Program-made: the position numbers and the translations under genes
Assembly: GCA_907163375.1 (NCBI GenBank)
Contig: CAJQUW010009206.1
Location: 39,809 to 103,808 of the forward strand
From: Prostheceraeus crozeri
Lineage: Eukaryota; Platyhelminthes; Polycladida; Euryleptidae
Reading direction: 5' to 3'
Length of the DNA stretch: 64,000 nucleotides
Shown: piece after piece, positions 21,452 through 32,074 of the stretch
Numbering within the stretch: the stretch's first letter is position 1
Layout: each line of letters begins with the position of its first letter
The notes under the pieces: generated by a model
What the model saw: the letters and a program-made list of their open reading frames with translations, nothing else
What the model was told of the DNA's origin: nothing
Databases searched by the model: none

Positions 21452-22882
21452 GAAGATGTTGTGAGGGCTCTGAAGCAATTCGTCAGCGAAAACGTCATTT
21501 CCGAGTCGGCTTTCAATTTGGTAAAGCCTCAAGGATCGAAGATTCCTCGCTTGTATGGTTTACCGAAAATCCATAAGCAAGCAGTTCCCCTACGCCCGAT
21601 CTTAAGTATGTGTGGATCACCTCAACACAAATTGGCTAAATGGTTGGTTTCGATCTTGAGACCTGTGGAGAAGGCAGTAAGTGGTCATACGGTAAAAGAC
21701 TCTTTTACATTTGCCGATGATTTACGAGAATTTAATATCCAGGATGGTAACGTGATGGCTTCCTACGATGTTGTATCGTTGTTCACGAATGTCCCACTGT
21801 TGGATACTATTGATATTATAGAAGAAATCATTTTGACCCATGGACTTCAACTTCCTGTCCCATTCTCAGGTCTCAAGCGCCTGTTGAGATTGGCCGTATC
21901 AAATGTGCAATTTCTCTTTAACGAGAAATACTACCTTCAAATTGATGGTATCGCGATGGGCAGTCCCTTGGGCCCGGTACTCGCCAATATCTTCCTCGGA
22001 TACCTGGAATCGAAAGTATCTAACAGCATCCGCAAACACTGCAGACTGTATGCTCGCTACGTGGATGATGTGTTTGTAATTTGTAGAGATGAGGACAGTG
22101 TGGACATTCTCATCAAGTGTCTCAATAGCATCCATTCAAATTTAACTCTTACTTGTGAGATGGAGCTTAACGGAAAACTGCCATTCCTCGATGTTCTAGT
22201 TAGTCGCAGCAAGAGTGGTTCTCTGGATCTATCGGTTTACCGCAAGCCTTCATGGTCTGGTCTCTACGTGCACTTCAAAAGTTTCGCTCCCCTGTCGTAT
22301 AAGATTGGTGTTATCAAGACTCTGTTTTGCCGTGCGAACCGTATCTGTTCTCCAACAGCTTTACCTCGCGAGAAAGAATTTATATGCCGTACGCTTCTTC
22401 TCAACGGTTACCCTCAGAGCCTTATCGACAGGCATAGTATTTTACGCTCCCATGATCCACAGTTTGGACCGAAGAAGAAGATCATCACACTTCGGGTCCC
22501 ATTCAAAGGAGATGTGTTGAACAACTACATCAAACGGCAACTAAGACAGGACGTAAGCGCGGTTTACTCTACCGTGGAGCTGCGGGTGGTTCCAGTGACT
22601 AAACCACTCTTGTGCCAGAATCCCAAAGATAGAATCCCATTGGACGCCGAATCTAACGTACTGTACCAGTTCAACTGTACTTGCGGTAGCAAGTATGTCG
22701 GTCGGACAGAGAGGAGACTATCTCAAAGGATTTCTGAGCATGTGCCACGGTGGTTGCTGAACGGGGACCGACGTTCCAAAGCTGCAAGCGCCATCACTCG
22801 TCATTTACAGCAATGTACCCCATCAAAGCCAGCCAAGTCATGCTTTACTGTGTTGAGGAGATGTCGCGGAAGACTGCATTAG
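21452..22882 (+). CDS. Penelope-like RT with GIY-YIG domain, right copy
   Basis: The longer copy adds RLYGLPKIHK and PLRPILSMCGSPQHKLAKW, the Penelope-specific early RT motifs, before the blocks shared with the left copy, through YVDD to the GIY-YIG end (CTCGSKYVGRT). It stops with TAG at 22880. There is no upstream Met: the frame is open back to a stop at the head-to-head junction, so it too is 5'-truncated. Family members usually start several hundred residues earlier. The uninterrupted frame in both copies argues for a young insertion. Confidence 0.88.
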   Translation, partial: EDVVRALKQFVSENVISESAFNLVKPQGSKIPRLYGLPKIHKQAVPLRPILSMCGSPQHKLAKWLVSILRPVEKAVSGHTVKDSFTFADDLREFNIQDGNVMASYDVVSLFTNVPLLDTIDIIEEIILTHGLQLPVPFSGLKRLLRLAVSNVQFLFNEKYYLQIDGIAMGSPLGPVLANIFLGYLESKVSNSIRKHCRLYARYVDDVFVICRDEDSVDILIKCLNSIHSNLTLTCEMELNGKLPFLDVLVSRSKSGSLDLSVYRKPSWSGLYVHFKSFAPLSYKIGVIKTLFCRANRICSPTALPREKEFICRTLLLNGYPQSLIDRHSILRSHDPQFGPKKKIITLRVPFKGDVLNNYIKRQLRQDVSAVYSTVELRVVPVTKPLLCQNPKDRIPLDAESNVLYQFNCTCGSKYVGRTERRLSQRISEHVPRWLLNGDRRSKAASAITRHLQQCTPSKPAKSCFTVLRRCRGRLH

Positions 22883-23540
22883 TGTGTCTTGGAAGCACTT
22901 TTTATCAGTGTAAAACAACCTGACTTGTGCATTCAAAAAGAAACTGTCATTAGCTTACTGCTGCCTTGGTGACTTCTCTGGTGTTATTCTTTATATAAAA
23001 AGGATTGTCTTTTCACTCGGTGATTTAATTGAGAAGACAAGCCCTCCTAGCCTCGATCACACCTACACACCAAAGGTCACATCAGAGACGAAGATGAAAT
23101 ACTAGTTTGTTTGAGAACATTACTTCTTATCCTCACGTGATGGCTCCTCCAAACTGCACATTAAAATGGAAAGTGTACTCATATTTTTGGTGAAAGATTG
23201 GGGATTTCCCTGCCTAGTAGAGACTGGAGAAAAACCGTGTATAGCACACATCAACAAGATGAGAGTTGTAGCATCCAGCTTAAAGTGACATTTGATAGAT
23301 TTGACTTATTGATAGATTAGATTTGACTTTCATCGAAAATGATTGATAATTGATGCAACAATGATTACTAAAAATAGGTTCAGGTGAGCCGATAGTGATC
23401 TATGATGTAAGTTGTTAGTCTATTTAAAAATCTAGGCTTTATATACTTGTCACCCGAAGTCGGAGTCCTATGAACACCGGAGTCGGAGTCGAAGTCGGAG
23501 TCCTATCATAATGATAGGATTCCGCATCCCTGCTATGTAC

Positions 23541-24016
23541 ATCGATGAATGTAATCCAGTTGAACATCAATGATTTGTCTCCAGAATATTGTGCTCCTGT
23601 TGACTGAAATATAGAATCGTGTTCATGGGACATCAACTGTATTAGATGTCGTGACTATTCACTAGATGTTGCGCAAATTTGACGATTTAAGTTGACTAAA
23701 CCTACTATCATTACCAACAACTTACCAGACGCCACTTCACGCTCAGGTTGGAATGATTCTTTCATTGCAAAATTTATAAAATCATGCGTCTTTCTGTCTG
23801 TTGTTCACTGTCTCATTGAGTCACTGTCTGTCGCTGTATGCTTCACTCTTTAATAACAGCAGTCAGACAACGATTCGGAGTGACGTCACGAAAGTGTAAA
23901 CGTCGAGTTATTTGTGTGGGAGCATCTCGTTCAATTCTCATGATGACGGTGAATTTCCAAGAGCTGGTGTATTCTGTGCACAGAGACTTTACAGGTAGCT
24001 AAAATAAGAGCATGCT
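23541..24016. promoter_or_regulatory. Non-coding stretch with a CRE-like site
   Basis: No clear gene is present. A perfect TGACGTCA lies at 23881-23888. About 60 bp later a short frame, MMTVNFQELVYSVHRDF, ends in ACAG before GTAGCT. This could be a promoter and first exon for the genes downstream, but no continuation was found. Confidence 0.25.
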
Positions 24017-24390
24017 GTGTTGTTTTCGACGTGTGTGAAGTTAGCCGTACCAATATCCGTACCACATCGAAAATCGCGTGTGCCACTCTCAAAAACAGCA
24101 TTTACACATAATTTTAGAGTGTGCCAGCTTGTGCCACCAGAAATTTTTCAAAATGATGCAGCAGTTTGCGAGAAATCGTCCATCAAAACTTCGAGGTGGT
24201 ACGGATGTGAAGTTAGCCGTACCAATTTACAGAAAAAATCTTAAATCGCATCTTTAAGAATTTTCAACCACATGGACGCCTAAAATAGCACGTCTAAAGC
24301 ATGTGCCACCCACTACTTTGTCAATATTCACAATACTTACTGAGAAAATCGACAAAATGTCCTCAAAGTGGTACGGATGTGAAGTTAGCC
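24017..24390 (+). repeat. Degenerate units leading into the 157-bp array
   Basis: GGTACGGATGTGAAGTTAGC followed by CGTACCA occurs at about 24197 and again 172 bp later at 24369; a partial copy lies at 24034. The related GTACCACATCGAAAATCGCG at 24060 matches the start of the array unit. These look like older, shuffled relatives of the array. Confidence 0.6.
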
Positions 24391-24861
24391 GTACCACACG
24401 CGAAAACTGCGTGTGCAACTCGAATCAACACACCGAATACACTTATTGGGAGTGTGCCAGCTTGTGCCATCCCTCAGACAGCCCCAACTCTGCATAGAAT
24501 CCGCGCAAATGCGGATTTTCCTCCGCAGCCACGCCCACAGCCCATCCGTACCACACGCGAAAATCGCGTGTGCCACTCGAATCAACACACCGAATACACT
24601 TATTGGGAGTGTGCCAGCTTGTACCACCCCTCAGACAGCCCCAACTCTGCGTAGAATCCGCACAAATGCGGATTTTCCTCCGCAGCCACGCCCACAGCCC
24701 ATCCGTACCACACGCGAAAATCGCGTGTGCCACTCGAATCAACACACCGAATACACTTATTGGGAGTGTGCCAGCTTGTACCACCCCTCAGACAGCCCCA
24801 ACTCTGCGTAGAATCCGCACAAATGCGGATTTTCCTCCGCAGCCACGCCCACAGCCCATCC
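24391..24861 (+). repeat. Three tandem 157-bp units
   Basis: Units start at 24391, 24548 and 24705, each exactly 157 bp, beginning GTACCACACGCG. Units two and three are identical or nearly so; the first has several changes. Each unit contains two short palindromes: CACGCG/CGCGTG spaced by AAAAT, and ATCCGCA/TGCGGAT. Open frames through the array shift at every unit, because 157 is not a multiple of three, so it is not coding. It may be a minisatellite or the subterminal repeat block of a transposon containing the next gene. Confidence 0.92.
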
Positions 24862-24989
24862 GTACCACTTGTAAGCATCGTCAAGGGTCCATCAAATTGT
24901 TGACTGCTCATTCCGGTGCAATGGACATTGATGTCAATTCCTCCCATCCTGAGAGCACAATACAAATTAAAGATCTAAATTCGATTCAA

Positions 24990-26280
24990 ACTGACTTGAA
25001 TATGAGCAATAGACAAACTCCCAACATGTGGCCCAACATCTTCGATCAGCAACGAAACGTCGAAATTATGTTGAAAGTAATGCAAAACAAAACCTTAGCG
25101 AGAAGGATCACGTATTCGATAAAAACTTTGAAATTCGAACAATGGAATTCAGTAGCAGCGACAGCATGCACCCACGGCAATCTCGGCCTGTAGTGTTTTG
25201 CAATGATCTTGAAAAATTTATTGTAGACGTTTGCAATGCAAGGTCATTGACCTTGATGACGTGATCGTCAAGATCGGAATCGATTCTGGAGGTAATTTTT
25301 CGAAATTTTGCTTGTCCATGGTGCCCCGACAAGATCATCTACCAAAGTTTACTGGTGTCAAAGGTCTCTTCATCGTCGCAATTGTGCCTGAAATCGATGA
25401 ATTGTACGTAAACTTGAAATAGGTTTGGATTATGCTGGTCTGCATACTGTGAACATTAATTTTTACATCGCAGCTGATCTTAAAATCTGTAATCTCATTC
25501 TTGGACTATTGAGTCATAGCTGTCTGCATCCTTGTTCTTGGTGTAACGTTTCAAAAGATAACCTTGAAAGTGGTGGAGAAAGACGAACTTTCAACTCTTT
25601 GATGGACTGATTTTGGCAATTCTGGTGAAAGCAAGCAGAATGCAAAAGCATTCGGCAACGTTATTCATCCACCGCTTGTTGCAATAACTGAAAGGTCCGA
25701 TTCAGAATACATCATCGATCGATTGCCTCCCCCAGAACTATATCTGTTGATTGGTTCTGTATCAACTCTGTACAAACGCATGGAAGAGCGTTTTCCTGAG
25801 GCAGCACAGAAGTGGTTAATTGGTTGTCATGTCAACCCCTGTTGCCATCACGGCGGCGGTTCCTTTACAGGTTACGACTCGTGGTCACTTCTTAGGAAAG
25901 TTGATATTTTGGCGGCCAACTGTCCACTTGGATGTCTTCCGTTTGTTAAAGCATTTCGGAGTTTGAATAGTGTCGTGGCCAGCTGTTTCTCTTTCACGCT
26001 CGAGGAGAATTTTCAGGACATAATCCGTGAGTTCCGTGACGACTACTTCGCTCTCGGCATTACAGTGACATCCAAGATTCACGCAATTTTTCACCACGAG
26101 AGGGAATTTTGCCTCTCAAAACGTGAAGGAATGGGAAAGTACTGCGAACAAAGCTCAGAATCCGTTCACAGGAACTTCAACGATTTCTGGCAAAATTACG
26201 AAATGAAAGACTGTGACAAATTAAATTACAGAAACAGAATTCTCAGAGCAGTTTTGGCTTACAATGGACGTCACATATAA
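24990..26280 (+). pseudogene. Transposase-like gene of an unnamed DDE-type family
   Basis: In several frames the sequence gives VKIGIDSGGNFSKFCLS (Asp plus Gly-rich strand), FTGVKGLFIVAIVPEIDELY, AADLKICNLILGLLSHSC followed by LHPCSWCN, then PPPELYLLIGSVSTLY and a long intact C-terminal part with HGGGSFTGYDSWSLLRKVD, KIHAIFHHEREF and YCEQSSESVHRNFNDFW. I know this order of motifs from large, repeated invertebrate proteins that behave like transposases, but cannot name the superfamily. At least three frame changes break the N-terminal two thirds. The last 185 codons are open. Confidence 0.6.
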
Positions 26281-26657
26281 TTTTGATTGAAATTTGTTTT
26301 TCTCAAATAAATATGTTGTTGGAAAAGTAACTTTGTTTTTATCGAATAATAGGAAGGTTTTGAAAGCATAAATATGAGTATAAAACGAATGTTCTAATGA
26401 ATAAATTCGGAATCAATGTATAAAATGGAATTGCACTTAATACATCTACCGGACAGATTGATTCGACCGCCTTCTTAACGGTCGATGGTCAAATGCGTTT
26501 AAGAAGTTAAGAAGTTGCTGGACGCCGAAGGCCCGTCACGCTGAGCGACGTGTAAATTTATATCCTTTTATTTTCGACCAATATATTATATCGAGTCAGA
26601 AACTCTCTTTACTTGCCTGTGAAATGCATCGCCTGACTCGTAAACTGGTCAACTATG

Positions 26658-27668
26658 TCAATATCGAGTAGAACCACCCTTTGACGCAAGTATGGCTTCA
26701 ATTCTGTCAGGCATCGATTGAATCAATTTCTTACACATTTGCTGAATTTCTTCATCGTGGTTCCACACTTGAATAAAGGCTGCTATTAAAGCAGACTTCG
26801 ACGAACATCTAGACGACTTCAGCCTTCGTTTTGCCAGTGACCAGAGGTTCTCGATGGGGTTCGCATCCGATGATGATAGAGCCAAGGCAGAAGTCGTATG
26901 CCTCTCTCATCGAAATGAGTCATACTCTTTCGACTCACATGGCAAGGAGCGTTATCTTGCTGAAAATAGCCGCATCCATCCGGAAACCACTCCTGCAATT
27001 GCTTCTGCAGGCGGCGGTCCACAATTTCGTTGATAAAAACTCAGAATTCATTCGACGTTCTATAACATGACAGTGACCGGTCCCTTTCCAACCGAAAGAG
27101 GCACATATCATGACGCTGGTTGGATGCTTCGTAGTTCTTATGAAGTGTCCAGGCACAAGTTCGTGTCCATCCACAATTCTGACATATTGGGGCAATCATC
27201 GGGTATTTCAATTATTGTCTCGTCACTGAAAATGACCCTCTTCCAATCGTCAACAGTCCAGTCGAGATGTTGAAGAGCCCATCTACGCCACTTTTTCATT
27301 TGCGAAGTATTGATGAAAGGCCTACGTCCAGGTTTGTGGGCCTCGCATCCAATCTCATTGAGCACTCTTCTCATTGTCCGATCTGAGCATTCCGCACCGA
27401 CCTCTTCAACAATATCATGTGCTGAGTATCGTGGATTTGTCACACAAATCTGTCTTATTCGACGATGATCACGTTCATTCAAGATGGGTTTGCGGCCACA
27501 ATTGCTGTACTGAGTCTCGAATGTGCCAGACTCACGAAGTAGTTTGACAACTCTAGAGACAGTTGATTTGTCAACATTCAAGCGTCGACCAATTTCAGTC
27601 AAGCTTAAACTTGTATTCTGATGTAGAGTCTTGATCTCAAGCCTTTTTCTGTCATGACGTTCAGCCAT
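26658..27668 (-). pseudogene. Tc1/mariner transposase, decayed
   Basis: From the ATG at 27668: MAERHDRKRLEIKTLHQNTS and SLTEIGRRLNVDKSTVSRVV (paired helix-turn-helix), GRKPILNERD, then VIFSDE (first catalytic Asp), YFQQDNAPCHVSRKS (second Asp) and DANPIENLW (catalytic Glu). The spacing between the last two fits the Tc1 DD34E type. Three frame changes separate these pieces, one just before the DANPIENLW block. The terminal inverted repeats and TA borders could not be resolved. Confidence 0.9.
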
Positions 27669-27733
27669 TAGACGAGTAACAAAAGTTCACCACTAATCGT
27701 TCCGACTAGCTGCAGTTGCATGATCGCTGCCGA

Positions 27734-27960
27734 ACTGCGTTTGCACGTTCAGTGCTATTGTTGACACTTTTCGATCAGTCAAAGAGTTGATAAACAATTG
27801 GAATAAGGACACGCCGTCATTACAATCGTGCTTCATGCGTCAACATGCAGTCACTGCCCAGACAATAGCAATTTAACGAATGGTGATAAAGAAAAAAAAA
27901 CATTGATCCTATCAGCAATCAAAGAACAAATCCAAGATGTCAAGCCGCTCCGTTCCGATC
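27734..27960 (+). repeat. Dispersed repeat, copy B
   Basis: Diverged copy of 12988-13200, starting CTGCGTTTGCACGTTCA and sharing the TGACACTTTTCGATC and CAGACAATAGCA blocks. It lies directly beyond the 5' side of the Tc1 gene, but the other copy has no Tc1 sequence nearby, so it is a separate repeat. Confidence 0.5.
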
Positions 27961-28857
27961 ACAGTACTTATTTTCGTGTGAATGTCAATGAAAACTGTCA
28001 GCTTAATTTGAACAAGACGCAGTTTTGACGAAAGAGAACTAACAACAAGTATGTGAGAATAAAAAGCAGGAGACATGCATATCATGGAAAATCTCTAATA
28101 TTATCACGTACACCTACGCATGACTTACAATGTTCCCAAATCACCTTATAAATAGCCTGAAAATTGTAGGAGCCATGAAAATACGTGTATGAAGAGTTCG
28201 ATTTCAAAACGCGTTATATCCATTTTTCGGAGTTTTCAGAAACCGCGAAATTCTGCTGTCTTTTGAAATGACTTTACAGCCGTGCATTGAGTATGACAGT
28301 GTTGTATGTGGTGCTAGCTAATATCACGCTAAGTTTTATGCTGACCACAAGTGATTTAACTGCATTACAATCGATTAAGGTAGAAGAAAACGCAAAATTT
28401 GGTCGTGCATTTTTTTCAAAACGCGATGTATCCATTACATTGTATTTTGATATTGTGTGGACCTTGATTGTCTAATGATCAGATGTCATACATCAAGTAT
28501 GGATCACTATCGACCTCAGAGATTGATTATTCCATCTTGTTGTTGCAAATAAAACTTCGAATTGGGAATAATAATAATAATATACCATAAGCCTACATAA
28601 CGTCCGCATAACACAGGTTGAGACCAAGCCGCTTTAAATAATCTTGTAGTTTTTTTTCGAAAACAAGAAACGTGATGTACAATAAATATACTCGATGGAA
28701 TGATCGAAATTCTTACATCATTAACAGCGTACGAATACGGTATTACAAAGTTTTATGCGTATAGTTGAGTTCTAAAAAATGAGTGAGCCTACCCACGTAA
28801 ATACAAAAGTTCACATGCGAGTGCATGAAAAATGCTCAGTTTCTCAAATCAACGATC

Positions 28858-30188
28858 TCAGATTTTCAAAATGCAACAACATGGCCACAACTCATCGTCA
28901 CTATGAAAAGAATCATTTGACAAGGAAGTGCTTCCAAGGCAATCATAAAACGAGCGTACCTCGGTTCCAACTCCAAGGTCATGAAGAAGGCGATGCACAT
29001 CACTTTTCTTCTCTTTGGACACGCAATTTTGCTTGCCCTTGCTTTTTGGCTTGTAAGTTCTCCAATCCTTGTTCTTCTTCAAGACTCGGTGTCTTGTGAA
29101 GTTTCCATAGTAGGTGTCTTTTTGGCCCAACATGTCGCCTTCTATACGGAGAATTTTGGCGTTGGTGATTTTGAATGTTCGGTTGGTAGTGCAATAAGCC
29201 AATGACTCCTTTCGAAAATCAAAAGCATTCCAATCTTCCCCATAAATATGGACCATTCCATGGTTTTGGAGTATGGTAATATACTCCGATGGGAGGAGAA
29301 TTGTTTCTTTTTTTCTGATTTCCTTTTCGATTCTCCTGAAGACCCTGTCCGCAGGCAGGAAACTGTGCCCACGAACAGGAAAGAAGAAATCGATGTCCAG
29401 TAGAGGAAATCTCTGCTTTCTCAAACTAAATAACATTGAAACCACGTTGATGTTTTTGTTTTTCCCTTAGCAAGAATCGGCAAATAGACGAAGTTTGCGG
29501 AATTCAGTCAGTTGATCAGCAACAATGTGAACAAAGAAGTGGTACAAAGCTGAAACGATCATATTACTGTCTTTCGTATTTTCGTCCTCTCGCCAAACGA
29601 ACAAATGAATATTTTCACGATTTTGGGCCATACCTTTGCCGAAATGGCGAACAATAGCGAAAACATACATATAAAGGTGCCTCGAATAATAGGCTTGGCC
29701 TATCGATGTCTTGGGCAAAAACAAATTTTCCATCATATCAAAACAAATTGTGAATGAATCGCTGATGAAGAAGAAACCGAAAGGTTTCAGCTTCTCTTTC
29801 ATCATTTGTCAAATCCAAACTTTTCAATCTAAATCGTGATTTGACACACACACACTACATGTATCAGTCGCTGGATGACCGAAACCAAGATTGAAGTCAT
29901 ACATGAAAACACTGTAGTACAGTGTATGACACTTTTCGATGATTTGTTCTTCAAACATGCGATGCATTTTCATGACATTTATGTCCGATGGAAGGTATTT
30001 ACGTCCAGGGGTACCTCGTCGACCATAATGACTCGCACGGCACTGAAAGGATTGGATGTGATTCTTGATTGTTTGCCGCACTTCTGCTTTCTCTTCCATG
30101 TTTCGTGCACCTCCACGGTTTTCAGGTCGTGAGGCTCTGTTCGAGCTCCAATATTGTGCAATCCTGGCCAGCCGATCTTTCGAAACTC
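28858..30188 (-). pseudogene. Remaining exons of the transposase-like gene, decayed
   Basis: From 30188: VSKDRLARIAQYWSS, NRGGARNM, SHYGRRGTPGRKYLPSDINV and FNLGFGHPATDTCSVC (probable zinc pair). Next, in another frame, MENLFLPKTSIGQAYYSRHL and LRLFADSC. After one TAA stop at about 29451 come GKNKNINVVSML and RGHSFLPADRVFRRIEKE. The order (RGG, SHY, DTCxxC, LFADxC-GQNKN-like, GHSFLPADR) is that of one conserved transposase-like family. I count about three frame changes and one stop. Confidence 0.6.
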
Positions 30189-31157
30189 CTGAAAGCAAAA
30201 GCATACATACGTGAAATTCTTATACAGAAGCTACGCTTTGTAGTTTCGATGAAGCCGTTTATCAAACCGTTATCGCAAAAGAACAACGAAGGCTGTCTAG
30301 AGACGTTTCACTAAAATGATATGAAATTAGGCTATAGGAATTTTCTGATTATCCTGTTGAAGAAACGAGAAAAAATTCAGCCCTGTAAGTAGCCTACCAG
30401 TTCTACTAACAAAAAGAATCAGTATTGTTGTAGCTTTATAAAAAACATAATGTACTGATAAAGGTCTCATACCATTATGCAGCTACAGTGCGTCTATCAT
30501 TAAACTAAATTTCAAATCAAATAAAGGCTTCAAACTGAATTAAACTGAAGAGTTTACGGATAATACTATAAAGTAGGCTACATTGTAGACAATACCTGAA
30601 TCAACCCTACATAGCCATGAACCAGCCAGATACATGTACATTGTACACGTACGCGCATGTTCCAAAAAAACAGTTTTCACTGCACAGTGTACTCGTAAAA
30701 GAATCTGCAGTACTAGCTCATAACATCCAATATAATCTACTAGATCTACTATCATCTACAACATCAATAACAGGCCGTCAATCACGTGATCAACGACAAT
30801 CATCTGATGCTGATATGCAGCATGCAATGAAGATTGCAGACAGCCTACTTGGATGCATATTATAAGCCTACATGCATAACTCGTACTTTCATAGCATACC
30901 CCACTACATTTATGTACGGTACCCTGACGAATCAATATTGTCAAAAATATCAAATGCATGCATGTAATACAGCACGATTGGGTTTAGTCTGTCTTCGGTA
31001 TTGTGTATAGGATCTATAGGCTACTGCACGTAGGCCTATAGGCCTACATACGTACATGTATGTACATGATTGTATAATTGGATGGCTTACACGAGAATTT
31101 GTAATTAACTTCAAACGATATGGAATACACAGTTGGACTACCAAGTACGCTACTTAC

Positions 31158-31542
31158 CAAGTATGCTCATGAATGTGGCTTTGCACAAACGAACTTTCTC
31201 GAGGCTTTGCTTGGTGACGAAGTATTCGATCGAAAGATTGCGACGATGACTTCTTGATTGATCAGACACGCGAATTCGACTTGATGCTTGTATATCCATA
31301 CAGCTCAATAACTTGGCGTATTGTTGCAATTTATCCGAGCTTTCGTAGAAAGAAGTCTTCAAATAATTCAAATCATCATCACTCAGGTCACAGGCTTCAC
31401 AAAAATTGCCGTCGTGACTGCAGTTGATCGAAGGTACGTGATCACTTCCACTGTATCGAATAGTCTTTGCTTCAGATAGTGAGGTGTCATGTCGCCTTTT
31501 GCGTACCCTCTCTGCTGGTACGACCGCTTCGTATCCGTCCAT
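31158..31542 (-). CDS. Exon 1 of the transposase-like gene
   Basis: The ATG at 31542 gives MDGYEAVVPAERVRKRRHDT, with a later HDGNFCEACDLSDDDLNYLK and RRNLSIEYFV, ending ATFMSILG at a GTAAGT donor. Joined to the acceptor at 30188 (TTTGCTTTCAG) the junction reads MSILGVSKDRL, in frame with a 969-bp intron between. The basic start suggests nuclear import. The IEYFV...KATFMSILGVSKDRL pattern is shared by a family of repeated arthropod and marine-invertebrate proteins that I cannot name. Confidence 0.65.
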
Positions 31543-32074
31543 GATGATAAATGATTAGATGCAACCAAGTCTCGCCAATCCTACAGTACAAGCCTACAAT
31601 GTACATAGACGAGGTTGGGGTGACTCACTCAAGTCATAGACATCTTTTCTTCAAGTGCGTACAGCAGCTTCGCATCCATCCATGAGAAAGTGATATGAGG
31701 CGACGAGTCCACAAAAGGACAATAGACGAAGTTGCTTGCTTACACGCAGCTGATTCACTGCGACCATAGATATCTATGTGGCAGTCGCGAACGATTTGTA
31801 TTATGAGAACGTATTCGGATTGATGATTCACTCAATGAATAACAAAGAAATTCAACAAGGATGGATATATCGCGTTTTGAAAAGAATGGAAGGAGGGATA
31901 TATCGCGTTTTGTGAAAACATGCGATTTTTGAGTACGGATTCCGGAGAGCTGAAATCATTTCAGACTTTACACTTTCAACAGAAGATAAAAAACACTCAG
32001 ATGACTAGAAATCTAATCTCAACTAAATTTTCAAAAAAATGGATATATCGCGTTTAGAAATCGAACTCTTCATA

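Larger units (their letters stand above)
19842..22996. mobile_element. Penelope-like retroelement pair, head to head
   Basis: Two copies of one Penelope-like element face away from a common centre. Arms 20109-21442 and 21652-22985 are the same length (1334 bp) and nearly identical; only two base changes are visible, next to the inner end. The 209 bp between belong to the longer right copy. A 12-bp direct repeat AAAAAGGATTGT (19830-19841 and 22997-23008) probably marks the target duplication. Head-to-head copies with a 5'-truncated partner are known for Penelope-like elements. The left copy keeps about 250 bp more 3' tail than the right. Confidence 0.88.
19612..23532. mobile_element. hAT transposon with a Penelope-like insert (3.9 kb)
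   Basis: The left end CAGGGATGCGGAG and the right end TCCGCATCCCTG (an imperfect match) are flanked by a perfect 8-bp duplication CTATGTAC (19604-19611 and 23533-23540). Subterminal GGAGTC / GACTCC hexamers repeat near both ends. Removing the nested retroelement leaves only about 0.75 kb of hAT sequence with no transposase, so it is a miniature hAT that later received the insert. Confidence 0.92.
28190..32072 (-). mobile_element. 3.9-kb DNA transposon, superfamily not identified
   Basis: The ends TGAAGAGTTCGATTTCAAAA and its near complement ending CGAACTCTTCA extend to about 40 bp (through CGCG and TATATCCATTTTT). They are flanked by TA on both sides (28188-28189 and 32073-32074). The motif AAAACGCGATATATCC recurs inside both ends (about 28417, 31870 and 31900). 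The only gene inside, read from the minus strand, is an intron-bearing transposase-like protein. TA target duplication and subterminal iterons are seen; the protein does not match Tc1/mariner. Confidence 0.8.

Noticed and set aside
21443-21516. Apparent N-terminus MKADSEMTFS of the left Penelope-like protein
   Set aside because: It is antisense reading of the right copy across the head-to-head junction, not part of the protein.
24301-24811. Pro/Arg-rich frames through the 157-bp array
   Set aside because: They change phase at every unit and exist only because the array repeats; not a gene.
24391-24861. CRISPR array
   Set aside because: Units are fully repeated with no unique spacers; animal genome context.
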